This document shows, one piece after another, positions 1 through 10,835 of a DNA stretch of 64,000 nt. The notes below the pieces were generated by a model, which did no database searches, was not told the DNA's origin, and saw only the letters and a list, made by a program, of their open reading frames with translations. The DNA lies in assembly GCF_040712315.1 (NCBI RefSeq), contig NC_134013.1:74220001-74284000 (forward strand). Direction: 5' to 3'. This stretch comes from Castanea sativa (Eukaryota > Streptophyta > Magnoliopsida > Fagales > Fagaceae). The translations under genes and the position numbers were made by a program. How positions within the stretch are numbered: position 1 is the first letter of the stretch; each line of letters starts with the position of its first letter.

Positions 1-2075
1 ATATTGAGCATATCATAGAAGTCTTTATGGATGATTTCACAGTTTATGGAGTCTCCTTTGACAATTGTTTGCATAACCTTACACTTGTTCTTTAAAGATG
101 CATAGAAACTGACCTTGTGTTAAATTCTGAAAAATGTCATTTTATGGTTGAACAAGGTACAGTTTTGGGTCATGTTGTTTCATCTAAGGGAATTGAGGTA
201 GATAAAGCTAAAATTGATATTATTCAATCTTTACCTTATCCCGCTAGTGTGCGGGAAGTTCGTTTTTTTCTTAGACATGCAGGTTTGTTCCGAAGGTTCA
301 TCAAGGACTTCTCCAAAATAGCATTACCCCTATGCAAGTTGTTGTAAAAGGATGTGGCTTTTGAGTTCAATGAGGTGTGTAAAAAGGCATTTGATAAGCT
401 GGAAGAATTGTTGACTTCTACTACAGTTATCCAACCCCCTGACTGGAACATTCCTTCCAAGATAATGTGCGACACAAGTGATTATGCAGTATGCGCTGTT
501 TTGGGTCAAAGAATTGGAAAAGAATCTCATGCCATTTATTAATCTTCAAGGACTTTGAATGATGCCTAGAGAAATTATTCTACTACTGAAAAAGAATTTT
601 TAGCTATTGTTTTTGCTTTAGAAAAGTTTCGATCTTATTTGCTTGGTACTAAAGTCATTGTTTACTCTGATCATGAAACTATTCTTTATTTGATGACGAA
701 GAAAGTGGCAAAACCAAGATTAATAAGATGGATACTTCTCTTGAGTGAATTTGATTTGGAGGTCAAAGACAAAAGAGGGACAAAAAATCGCGTTGCAGAT
801 CATTTGAGTCGTTTGGTTCATGTGAAGGATGAACTTCGTCTGCAGGAAATGTTCCCTGACAAGCAATTGTTCTCCGCAAGTGTGACATTACCTTGGTATG
901 AAAATATTGTAAATTATTTGGTTACTAATATGTTACCTCCTAGTTACCTCTTGGTTTGTCTAAAGGCTCAAAGAGATAAGATCAAGAATGATGCCAAATA
1001 CTTTGTGTGGGATGACCCATACTTATGGAAGCATTATGCAAATCAAGTGATAAGAAGGTGCGTTCCTAAAAATGAAATTATTTCTATTCTCACCTTTTGT
1101 CATTCTTATGCTTGTGTAGGTCACTTTGGAGCTAAGAGGACAACGAGAAAAGTGCTAGAATGTGGTTTCTATTAGCCGTCTTTATTCCGAGATTCATATT
1201 CTTTTTGTAAGTCATGCGAACATTGTCAAAAGACAGGTAATATATCCCAAAGGAATAAGATGCCATAAACCCCTATACTATTTTGCGAAATTTTTTATGT
1301 TTGGGGCATCGATTTCATTGGACCATTCCTTGTATCTTTCGGTTATGTTTATATTTTGCTTGTTGTTGATTATGTCTCAAAATGGGTGGAAGGTAAAGCT
1401 ACCAGGACTGATGATTCTAAAGTTGTTACAGATTTTATCAAGTCTAACATATTCACTTTTGCAATCGAACTGTGGAGACTTTGCTGAGAAAGTACCAGGT
1501 GCCCCCCAAGGTATCAACTGCCTATCATCCGCAAACTAGTGGACAAGCAAAAGTGTCAAACCAAGAGATCAAGTCCATCCTTGAAAAGACAGTCAATCCA
1601 AGTAGAAAAGATTGGAGTTTGCGCTTGGATGATGCCTTGTGGGCGTATAGAACTACATATAAGATGCCGATCGGTATGTCACCTTATCGGCTGGTGTTTG
1701 GGAAACCATGCCACCTTCCAGTTGAGTTAGAACACAAGGCTTATTGGGCTATCAAGAGTTTCAACATGAAGATGGATGAAAGTGGAGAACACAAGAAGTT
1801 GCAACTACAAGAGTTAGAGGCAATTCGCAATGATGCCTATGAGAGTACAAGGATTTACAAGGAAAAGACGAAGGTTTTTCATGACAAGATGATCTCTAAA
1901 AAGGAGTTTAAAGTTGGTCAAAAAGTCCTTTTATACCATTCACGGCTTCGTTTTTTTCCAGGTAAGTTGTGTTCTTGTTGGATTGGACCTTTTGTTGTTA
2001 CTAATGTTTTTCCCCATGGTGCAGTTGAAATTAAAAGTTTAGCAACTTCCAAAGTGTTCAAGGTGAATAGCAAGA
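1..2075 (+). mobile_element. Athila-type Ty3/gypsy retrotransposon remnant (RT, RNase H, integrase), 5' end outside window
   Basis: Broken pol region read on the plus strand. Reverse transcriptase comes first, with an FMDD catalytic box near base 30 and the fragment ending at a stop at 345. RNase H follows (about 354-830, YSDHE near 665), with in-frame stops near 541 and 566. The integrase zinc finger lies at about 1090-1220, with a stop near 1173 and a frame change between its HH and CC halves. The integrase core runs to about 2065. The segment that should carry the second catalytic Asp is missing around 1460, while the region with the third acidic residue ([10 protein letters not shown], about 1555) and the C-terminal part are retained. 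The phrases [20 protein letters not shown] and [12 protein letters not shown] are typical of Athila elements. Several stops and deletions make it non-functional. Similarity ends abruptly near 2075, where an oppositely oriented element begins. Confidence 0.9.
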
Positions 2076-2420
2076 TTTTGAGCCTTTTCTTCAACCCATC
2101 CACGATAGACTTATTAGTTGCCTCAGCTTGACCATTACCTGGAGGGTAAGATGGGGTAGAATACTTGTTGGCTACTCCTAACTCTGCACAATACCGTCGA
2201 AAAGTCTTGCTGTCAAATTGCAATCCATTGTCTGATATGAGAACTCTTGGCACACCAAACCGCGTTACAATATTCTTCCACACAAACCTTTTAACATTTG
2301 TATTTCTAATACTAGCGAGGGGCTCGGCTTCCACACACTTAGTGAAATAATCCATTGCTACTAAGAGCCTTCTTCTACAACTTATCACCTTTGGAAAATG
2401 TCCCACTATGTTTAGCCCCC
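2076..2420 (-). pseudogene. integrase core fragment of the Tat-type element
   Basis: The minus-strand reading begins near the first catalytic Asp (AMDYFTKCVEAEPLAS), continues to the second (VLISDNGLQFDSKTF) and to the [13 protein letters not shown] block that carries the acidic third position. Sequence past the GLKKRLK block is foreign, because the reading frame runs into the Athila fragment. Similarity to Ty3/gypsy integrases is obvious by eye. It is a remnant with no complete protein. Confidence 0.85.
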
Positions 2421-2571
2421 ACTAGGCAAATGGCCACAGGCTGGATACAGGATTAAGAAGACCCCCCGGTTAATGGATACCAGGAGAAAATCTTTGGCAC
2501 TAATCACATTTTTTGGAGAACTCCACTGCTTGTTTCTACATGGTAGGCCATCAATATCCCTGAATGAGAGC

Positions 2572-2811
2572 TCAGTATGCCAATGACGTTTCTCCTATAT
2601 GACTTTTGCATATTCCTTCATGTAATTCTTCCAGAAGTACTTCAACTGCCTCGGGGTGCACGAACAGCAAATAGGGACCCGAGTATGACCTCTTATATAA
2701 CTTCCCCTCTTCAGACACCCAATACCACGAAGATCTACATCTAATCTGCTCAGCCTCTTTCCTATCCTCAAGGAGAGTTCCATTTCGGAGGTAAGCTACA
2801 ATAGGATCCAT
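2572..2811 (-). pseudogene. integrase zinc-binding (H2C2-like) region and upstream linker of the Tat-type element
   Basis: The minus-strand frame reads a DPIVAYLRNG..LLEDRKEAEQIR linker, then LYKRSYSGPYLLFVHPEA and LLEELHEGICKSHIG. In Tat elements this is the standard lead-in to the integrase HHCC finger (HEGICGSH..). The conserved His-containing HEGICKSHIG block is present, but the frame ends before the Cys pair. It belongs with the integrase core downstream on the same strand. Confidence 0.75.
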
Positions 2812-3083
2812 CCAACATACGAAAAGATGTATATTTAAGATTAAGTCCTTGTCTAAAGGAAAAACACTAGAAAAAGGTTAAAGCTCAACTGATACAATCC
2901 TCAAAAGAGGATCTACCACTGAGGAAGCCAAAGCAGCCAAAGAATCGACATGACTGTTGTTACCTCTAGAGATTTGTAAGATATCCATTTCCTTAAATTG
3001 ATGATTCAATATCCCGACCTCTCTCAAGTAGCTCATCATCCTTTGATCCTTGGCTTCGAACTTGCTAGAGATTTAACTAACAA

Positions 3084-3335
3084 CTAGCCGAGAACATAGT
3101 GTAACTGTGCCCTATCTGCCCTTACTTGTTTAGACATCCTAAGTCCCGCAAGGAGAGCTTCGTACTCAGCTTCAATATTTGACACCAGGAAACCCAGCTG
3201 GAATGACTTTTCCACACTGATTCCTTCCGGAGAGATCAATACGATACCTAATCCTGTTCCTCGACAATTTGACTCTCCATCCACATACACTTGTCTTATT
3301 CTTTCACAGAGTTCTACTATCTTGTTTCCCTCCAC
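3084..3335 (-). pseudogene. RNase H fragment of the Tat-type element
   Basis: The minus-strand reading contains the first acidic strand region (VDGESNCRGTGLGIVLISPE) and the helix with IEAEYEALLAGLRMSKQV, where the Glu lies. This GIVLISPEG form is typical of the additional RNase H carried by Tat/Ogre elements. The domain is truncated before the later Asp residues. It lies between the reverse transcriptase remnant and the integrase finger, as expected. Confidence 0.8.
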
Positions 3336-3479
3336 CTACATAATTTCAAGATGCCTGAGAGTAAATTCCGCCACGAAGTCTACCAAAACTTGTCCTTTGA
3401 TGGAGGTACAAGGTCTATACTAAATATCAAAAGCTCTCAGGGAAGGCCCCCACTTAGCTATCCTTCACGTGAAGTCGGA

Positions 3480-4440
3480 CCTTCTAAGTAATGCCTGCAG
3501 AGGATGTTCGGTCAACACGATTACAGTATAAGCTTGAAAATAATGGGGCAACTTTCATACAGCATGGATTATTGCAAGGGCAGCTTTCTCCAAGGGTAAG
3601 TAATGTGTTTCAGCTTCCACAAGTGTTTTACTGATGTAAAAGATTGGCTTTTGAATTCCCTAGTCCAGCCTTAACAAGATTGCACTGACTGCGTGATCCG
3701 TTACGGCTAGATACATGTACAACGTCTCTTCAAGAATTGGTCTTGACAAAACGGGAGCCCGAGATAAGTACAACTTAAGCTCATCGAAAGCCTGCTGACA
3801 CTCATCTGTCCATTGAAAGTCCTACCATTTCTTCAGCAACTGGAAAAACGGCCGACACTTTTTCGCAAATCATGAAATGAACCAATTAAGAGCCACAATC
3901 ATCCCAGTAAGTCGTTGAACTTCCTTAGGGTTCCTTGGTGACTTTAAATTTTTCAAGGCTACAATCTGATTTAGGTTTACTTCAATGTCTCGATGAGTTA
4001 CCAAATACCCTAAAAACTTTCCCTAGCTAACCCTAAAGGCACATTTAGAAGCATTCAATTTCAGAAGGGGCTTTCGCAATGTCTTAAAGATTTCTGCGAG
4101 ATCCATAAGGTGATCCTCCACAGTTTTACTCTTTACCACCATGTCATCTATGTAAGCCTCCATATTCCTTCACAACTGCTATTTGAACATCTTGGTCACC
4201 ATTCATTGATAAATCGATGCCGCATTCTTCAACCGAATGGCATAACTTTGTAATGAAAATTACCGGTAGGTATAATAAAAGAGGTTTTCTCCTAGTACTC
4301 AGGGGGCCAAAGCTATCTGATGATACACTTGAAACGCATCAAGAAAACTCATCCTGAGGTGTCCAAAAGTTGCATCACTGAGCTGGTCTATCTTAGGCAC
4401 GGGAAAAAAATCCTTTGGACATGCCTTGTTCAGATTCGTG
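3480..4440 (-). pseudogene. reverse transcriptase of the Tat-type element, multiply interrupted
   Basis: Reading the minus strand through stops gives a recognisable reverse transcriptase. There is a MSFLDAFQVYHQI palm segment near 4355-4320 and the catalytic YIDDM box near 4150. The thumb/connection follows, with GYLVTHRDIEVN near 3990 and NPKEVQRLTGMI near 3925. An RNase H-like connection follows (QWTDECQQAFDELK near 3800). At least eight in-frame stops were seen, so no long open frame exists. The phrases are typical of Ty3/gypsy reverse transcriptases. Confidence 0.82.
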
Positions 4441-5450
4441 AAGTCCCCACTTGCTGACCGACTATGTGTATTGCCCCCATGAGCTCTCGAGCTGGGGCCG
4501 AAATTCTTGAGGTACTGGCTCCCTTCAAATCTTGTGGGTAAGAATCCACACGTACCAGGAATTCCCCCAAAAAACTTTCCTTCTCAAGCTGACGTAAATG
4601 GTCCTTTAAGGTTTTGCAAATCTTCAGTGTTATGCCCTCGGTCTCGATGATACGAGCAATAAAGACTCTGATTTCTCCTTGTGGCATTCCTGCTCATTTT
4701 GTTCGGCCAATGGAAATATGGCTCATTCTTTATCTTCTCTACAATCCAGTATACGGGCTCTTTATACAAAGAGCTAACCATCTCTGATCTCAGCTTCTAA
4801 ACTTGAGGGAAAAAATCCCTACAAGGTCGGGAAGCTTAATCTGCTTTAACCTATTTCTTCTCCACAGTAGGAACTTTTGCTTTAGCCTTATCCTACAATT
4901 GGTCATCTTCCAACCTCTTATACTCTTCCACTTGCTCCATCAGCTTATTCATATCCGTTACTGGCTTCAAGACCAAAGAATCTCTTAAGTCAAAATCAAT
5001 AAGAAGCCCCACTTTAAAAGTGCTAGCTACAATTCCTCCATTATCTCCCCAAATCTCGTTATACAACTCCTAGTAATAATCCAAATACACTCTAAGGGTT
5101 TCCCCCTCCTTCATTGCCATGGTAAAGAGTGAAGCGAAAGGCTTCAGGGTTCTGTTATATGTCACAAATCTTGCCTTGAATACTCTGATCAGCTCATCAT
5201 ACTCTTAGATAGATCCTTTTTTTCCAGCCATCAAACCATCTCATAGCTATTGGCCCCAAGCTAGAAGGAAAAATCTTACACATCAAAGCTTCGTTTTTAG
5301 AGTATATGGTCATGCTTTGATTATAATAACTGACATGTTCCACCGAGTCCGTCTTGCCGTCATATATGGTGAAGGTTGGCCTTGTAAACCTACGAGGTAG
5401 GTCAGTTTTCTCGATCTCCTCAAAAAAAGGAGACTGAGATAATTAGTATA
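4430..5450 (-). pseudogene. gag remnant of the Tat-type element
   Basis: On the minus strand the region reads as a Ty3/gypsy capsid: a LPRRFTRPTF..YDGKTD start near 5400, FPSSLGPIAMRWFDG near 5260-5220, and a later zinc-knuckle-like CSYHRDRGHNTEDL near 4640. The last knuckle Cys is Leu, so it is degenerate. Stops near 5070 and 4800 break the frame. The position upstream of the reverse transcriptase on the same strand supports the call. Confidence 0.8.
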
Positions 5451-5514
5451 AGGCTTTGCTCATATCATCACCTCCCGAGACTGATGGTGTCACTGGGCAG
5501 ACAAAAACTAGCCC

Positions 5515-6240
5515 CCCTATGAACCACCACGGATTACAATTAAAAGTCTCACACAATCTACTTATAATTGAACAGATGGGAATAAACACTCCACAACAGA
5601 AAGCTCAAACAATTGGTTTCATTGATCATAAAATATTACAAGTAAACTCCAAACATTTCCTTTACTAAAATTCCCTTATCCTCATGGAATTGAACATCCT
5701 CCCTTCTCAGATTGGCTACCCTTCTTATTTATAGGCATACTTCTTGTTCCTATCTTTACAACTGTCATGTTGTCAATTCAACTCTCATGGATATTTTTCT
5801 TACTTTATCGGTTTCTTCTGCTCCCTTATCCCTGAACTCTGTCTTCTAGGGGATATTTTTGTTGTTTAGGCTGTCTCATATGTATTTAATGCAGCAAAGG
5901 TTAGGTAAGGGTTCCCAAATTGATGCTGAGATAAAAATCTTCAACCTTCTTTCATGTTCTGGAAGTTTCCCGTGGTCCTAGGAACCATCTGGGAGCTACA
6001 TGTGGATCATCTGTGCACCTCACTTCTAGTAATGTTAATTCCTCGCCTTCTCCACAAGAACCATCTTACCATGGTGTTTTCCTTTCTTGGGTACGAGGAA
6101 TGGTTCGGCTTCCTTTTTCTCATAACCCGTTATCTTCTTGGGCTCCCCCCATGCATATGGGTTTGGCTCAATTTGTTCCCACAGCCCAATCCATTATGGG
6201 GATTCTTCTACTCCCCGCAATTAGAATGATAAATTTTTTC
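5515..6240 (-). repeat. probable 5' LTR/leader of the Tat-type element
   Basis: This segment precedes gag on the minus strand. A TATA-like motif (CTATAAATAAG on the minus strand) lies at about 5728-5738. A degenerate primer-binding-like stretch (GTCTG core) lies near 5500, comparable in position to the one seen at 57485-57507. The partner LTR is absent from the window, so both ends are estimates. Open frames on the plus strand here (5954-6279) are not protein-like. Confidence 0.4.
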
Positions 6241-6870
6241 CTTCAAATAGGTTGGAATAAGTCACTTTCAACTTATTAAGTGATTATTCATAAAATGATA
6301 AAAAAAAATTCCTTCAAACTAGTTTGAAGAAAAGTTCTTCTAGCCTATATTACATGACATCTCAAAAGATTATTCACATGTACATTAATTATATGATCTA
6401 CTTAATAGTCATATAACTAATTTAAATGATTTTATTGAATCATGAGTTACCTGTGTGTTTGATAAAAAATATGAATTTTCAGATTAATCATGGTCTCTTG
6501 ATCACGTTTTCAAGTTTCTCGAGATGGTTATGGATACATTGCTGCTACCTATGGTTCTCAAAATAATGATATTAGCTCGAAATGCTATTTGATCTCATAG
6601 AATAGATTCTAGGGTTTGAAAACTTAATAAGACTTTTGAAATATGAACAATATAACAAGAAAATGAGAAATCCTAAGTGACTAAGTTAAACTACATGCCT
6701 ACTTGAAGTTGATTAAGTCAAATTGCATCATTTGGAAATTAAATAACTCAAAGTAAATCATCTTGATTGAAATTAAATTACAACAGATCATTTCAATTAA
6801 AGTTAATTAAGAAGAAATCAAAGGATTCAAACCTATTAACACTAAAATGATTCGAAATTGATAATTAATT
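6241..6870. other. AT-rich intergenic DNA with a MITE-like fragment
   Basis: No gene is visible. At about 6305-6420 the phrase ttccttcaaactagtttgaa followed by 'gaaaagttcttctagcc..attacatgac' resembles segments at 19250 and 20230. That suggests a dispersed short repeat family whose ends I could not fix here. Confidence 0.35.
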
Positions 6871-7677
6871 GAATTTAATTTGGAAAAATTATACTTTATC
6901 ACTCTAAATTACGCCCAAAATTACACTTTACACTCTAAACTTTCAAAATTCACAATTAGTACCCTAAACTAGTCCATGTTACACTTTACACCCCACCATC
7001 AATTATGTTGTTATCTTGGATGGCATCATGTAAAAAGACCTAATTACTCCTCTTCTTAATCCTTTAAAAACAAATGAAAAATTATACTTTACTATCCTAA
7101 ACTATACTCTCAATTACACTTTGCACCCTAGACTTTAGTTTTCCATCTAAGATAACAGCATAATTGACAATGAGATGCAAAGTATAACATGAGTTATAAT
7201 TTAGGATGCTAACCATGCATTCTAAAATGGATTCAAAATTGATGATTTATTGAATTTAATTTGGGGAAATTACACTTTATCACTCTAAATTACGCCCAAA
7301 GTTACACTTTGCACCCTAAACTTTCAGAATTCACAATTAGTACTCTAAACTATAGTCCATGTTACACTTTGCACCTCGCCATCAATTATGTTGTTATCTT
7401 GGATGGCATCATGTAAAAAGACCTAATTACTCCTCTTCTGAATCCCTTAAAAACAAATGAGAAATTACACTTTACTATCCTAAACTATACTCTCAATTAC
7501 ACTTTGCACCCTAAAATTTAGTTTTCCATCTAAGATAACAGCATAATTGACAATGAGGTACAAAGTGTAACATGAGTTATAGTTTAGGATGCTAACCATG
7601 CATTGTAAAAGTTTATGGTATAAAATGTAATTTATAGTAGTTTAAGGTGGTAAAGTATAATTACCCCATTAAATTAT
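6871..7677. mobile_element. MITE-like element with ~40-bp terminal inverted repeats and an internal ~380-bp tandem duplication
   Basis: The left end (6871-6912) is the inverted complement, with mismatches, of the right end (7636-7677). Both read roughly gaatttaattTgggg..attatactttaycac. Between them two direct copies of a ~380-bp unit lie end to end (about 6843-7222 and 7223-7605). They share long stretches such as the block around 'ttatcttggatggcatcatg'. Neither copy encodes a protein. The layout suggests a non-autonomous DNA element that duplicated internally, or a second copy inserted into the first. Confidence 0.7.
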
Positions 7678-8232
7678 CACAAGGAACTACAGATTGCATC
7701 AAACTAATGGATACTCGATTGAAATTGCATATACAAGTACAAAGATACAAGCATACGAGGATACACTCCTTACAGACAAAAAAGACTACTGATTACAGAC
7801 TACTTTAGAATTTAAATTAATGGAATCTATTTGTGCTCTTAATAAGTTCTCTAGGTATATGCACGTTTTCTTACTAATTGTGCAAAGGCCTCTATTTATA
7901 CTTTAAGGTTCTGGCAGTAATTTTCACTCTTTTTTCTGCTATATGTCACTTTTCATTTTGCTTTTTTTATTTAAGTACTTGTAGAGTGTGGGGGTAAAGG
8001 TTGGGATTCAAGTCTCTAAAAGAGAGATTCACATATATACATATACACATACACATAGATTAGAATAAAATAGAATTTTTATCTAGTAAAAAAGAAAGGG
8101 TTTCATGCTCATTAAAACTCGATATCCTCTTATAATCGTCGAAGTAACCACGTTCTACCTCTCTAGCGTAGTGTGCTCCTCAAGATGTAACTACTAACTA
8201 CTGCCATAATTGTTTCTCACATGTTTCTCTTA
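7678..8232. other. intergenic, no gene; possible SINE tail fragment
   Basis: AT-rich sequence without coding potential. At about 7985-8075 a phrase 'gggggtaaaggttgggattc' followed by 'aagtctctaaaagagagattc' looks like the body of a tRNA-derived plant SINE, but no head or target duplication could be assigned. Confidence 0.3.
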
Positions 8233-8240
8233 TGGTTGTT

Positions 8241-8605
8241 GGAGAAAATGGGTTTTTGCCCTGATTTTTTAAAATATCTAACACAATGTCCCTATTTTGA
8301 AATTATATAGAGATATGTCCCTGTTTTGGTACTTGATTTTCTTAAAATTAAGTTTCAGTTTAGAACTCGAGTTTATAGAACTCGAGTTCCTTGAAAATTT
8401 TCAAGTATAACTCGAGTTCCACAATTTTTTTTTTTTTTCAGTTTAATTTTGCTTTAACTCGATCTTCTAAAAATCGAGTTTTACATTGAAACTTAATTTT
8501 AAGAAAATCGAATTTCAAAATAGGGATATATCCCTATATAGTTTTAAAACATGGACATTATGCTAGATATTTTAAAAAATAAGGGCAAAAGCCCATTTTT
8601 TGCCG
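8241..8605. mobile_element. foldback MITE, 365 bp, with perfect 8-bp target duplication
   Basis: The two halves are extended inverted copies. The left arm opens ggagaaaatgggtttttgcc and the right arm ends with the complement form (gggcaaaagcccattttttg). The arms continue to pair through 'aaaatatctaacacaatgtcc' and 'ttcttaaaattaagttt' towards a poly(T) centre near 8425. The 8-bp string tggttgtt flanks both ends (8233-8240 and 8606-8613), which is a target-site duplication. No ORF. An 8-bp duplication fits hAT-mediated movement, although the family is not identified. Confidence 0.85.
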
Positions 8606-8828
8606 TGGTTGTTTAGTTTGAATTAACACGTGCTTCTCATATGTCTCATTTTAATGGATTGGCTTGTTACTAGTCTTTCTTTATGGGCTTTTATCCTCCG
8701 TTTTTAAGTAGACGACATGGCATTTCCTTTACTCGTGGGCTGATCCTATCTTGCCACATATATCCCATTAAAGAAATTATTTGGCCCAACAATGTGAACG
8801 GTCTTCTGAACCCTTCATATAATGGATT

Positions 8829-9330
8829 AAAATTGTAGTCAAATTCTAAAGGATACTTTTTTATTTTGACTAACCCATTTTTTTCCATGCACTTTTTTTT
8901 TTTTGATCAGTTTTCCATGCACTTAAAATGAAAGACCTAGGTTGAAAAATCTTTTTATTTTAGCAAACAGTAATACTTTATTAGAATACACAAATACAAA
9001 AGTAATATATAGAGTTTTTTAAATAAGCTTAAAATATATTACATAACATTTTTCTCAAAATAAATACATTAGATAACGTACTCTAGTTATATAATATATT
9101 ATAAGCTTGTTTAAAAAAATTTATATATTAATTTTGTGTTTGTATATTCTAATAAAATATTACTATTTCCTCATAACAAAAACAAACAAAAAAAAAAGAC
9201 TTTTTCAACCTAAAGATCTTTTAACTTTTAAGTGCATGGAAAACTTATCCAAAAGAAAAAAAAAATGCAAGGAAAAAAAATGGGTTAGTCAAAATAAAAA
9301 AAGTAGCCTTTAGAATTTGACTACAATTTT
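8829..9330. mobile_element. ~500-bp imperfect palindrome (foldback element)
   Basis: The left arm from aaaattgtagtcaaattcta pairs with the right arm ending tagaatttgactacaatttt. Further in, 'ttattttgactaacccattt' pairs with 'aaatgggttagtcaaaataa', 'tccatgcact' with 'agtgcatgga', and 'taatactttattagaata' with 'tattctaataaaatatta'. The centre lies near 9080. Frames in it are low-complexity Lys-rich and not genes. It behaves like a long foldback MITE; no target duplication was confidently seen. Confidence 0.75.
8881..8923. mobile_element. poly(T)/poly(A) tail-only micro-insertion flanked by 13-bp duplication
   Basis: The string ttttccatgcact occurs at 8881-8893 and again at 8911-8923. Between them lie only 11 T and gatcag. 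Read on the minus strand the insert is CTGATC followed by A(11). It looks like the very 3' end of a polyadenylated retroelement inserted with a target duplication. Confidence 0.6.
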
Positions 9331-10797
9331 GAAGGACCTGTGAATGCTCTATCACCATTAAATAACCAGAGAACGACAATTTTGTTCAGACATATGAAAC
9401 ATAGTAGCCAAGGATTCATTGGCCAGCACAGCACACATGTTACAATGTCACATGCATATTATGTTTAAATATGCTGTCGTTTTTAATCAAAATATGTACT
9501 TGTGGCGAGAAATGAGGATAACGATAACGACGTACATAATACACTTCTCAGGTACAACAATTAGCGATTGATTATTAATCCAACTGCCGCATATGTGAGC
9601 TAACTATGCGTCGGTCATCTGAAACCACATGTTATAAAAGTGCCTATAAACGACAACTTGCCTAAATACATGGTCTGGATTTTCCCCGTCCTGTTGGTCT
9701 TTGACTTTGAGAGTGACCTTCCTCCTCGGATTGGCAAGAAACAGATGTCTCCATTAGACCATAGTAAAAGTCCATTGCTTTCCATCTCTGTCTAGACAGA
9801 GAAATAAAGAATATACTCTTAACAAATCACAACCCCCAAAATTATAAAAGTAATGAGTTAAGGGGTGTTTTTTTTTAATATTTTTGCGAATACTTCAAAA
9901 TTTTATAAGATTGAAATTCAATGATTACATTGTGAAGAAAAGCTTATTCTAAAAACAATGATTCTCTTTAATTTAAACTGAAAAATATTCATTAATACTT
10001 ATAGCATTTTTAACTGAAAAATGAGTAGGGCAATTGTCTTATCTACGTATATGAGATATATGAACTCGACAAAACTCATTCATAGATGACAACATTCCAT
10101 AAACAATCGGGGCAACCAAAGCATGTTACGGCTCCAGAAATTTTATTCAAAGTGATCATTAAAAACCTTAAATCGTACAAAATTTAATAAAAAGATAGCT
10201 TCATTTATTGATAACAAAAATAAAAAGATAAAAAAAAAAAATTCAAAATACATAGTCTTACAATTTCCTTCTACGAATTTTTTCTTTATTTTAAAATCGT
10301 TGCATATTAATCACATTATCAATGTTGCAAAGTACATCTCTTTCAAAATTTTAGTTAAATAGATTTTCTTGAATTCTTTTTGTTTGTAACGGCCCCATAT
10401 ATTGTTAAAATGACCAAAGTTTAAGGAAAAAATTTGACTACAAACTTAGTTGTAGCCTAAAACTACAACTTTCATGAAACAAATTAGCATGACTACATAT
10501 TTTGAAAATCTAACTATTAAATTAAATATTTTTTATGTTCTTAAAACACATGTTAATTTTATGTCAATTAGATGTTATTTACTATTTGATGCATAAACTT
10601 ATTTTTTGCGTATAATTTTAGACTAGAAAAACTCAAAAATTAAACATTTGACTAATGACATAAGTTATTGATCTTTAATTTTTTTTGAAAATTTTCAAGT
10701 AGAGAGGATATAAGAAAAAAAATGTAATTTAATTGTGAATTTGTCAAAATTTATATCTAATAAAAAAATATTAATCAGAGTTATTGCCTTAGTCTTC

Positions 10798-10835
10798 AAT
10801 CAGGTTTGTCTCTTCAAAAAAAAAATCAGGTTTGT
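10798..10835. mobile_element. poly(A) tail-only micro-insertion flanked by 12-bp duplication
   Basis: aatcaggtttgt occurs at 10798-10809 and 10824-10835. The 14-bp insert is CTCTTC plus A(8). The A-rich end abuts the second copy of the duplication, as after target-primed reverse transcription. Confidence 0.6.

Larger units (their letters stand above)
2076..5515 (-). mobile_element. Tat-type Ty3/gypsy retrotransposon remnant, minus strand
   Basis: On the minus strand the order is gag (about 5450-4430), reverse transcriptase (about 4440-3480), RNase H (about 3335-3084), integrase zinc finger (2811-2572) and integrase core (2420-2076). This is a normal Ty3/gypsy pol order cut off at the 3' side. 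The RNase H and integrase phrasing resemble Tat/Ogre-type plant elements. Many in-frame stops interrupt every domain, so it is dead. The element is truncated at about 2075 inside integrase, where it abuts the Athila fragment. A probable 5' LTR lies just beyond, at about 5515-6240. Confidence 0.88.

Noticed and set aside
5954..6279. Overlapping frames of 88-91 aa
   Set aside because: They lie in the probable LTR of the Tat element, on the opposite strand, with no protein-like pattern.
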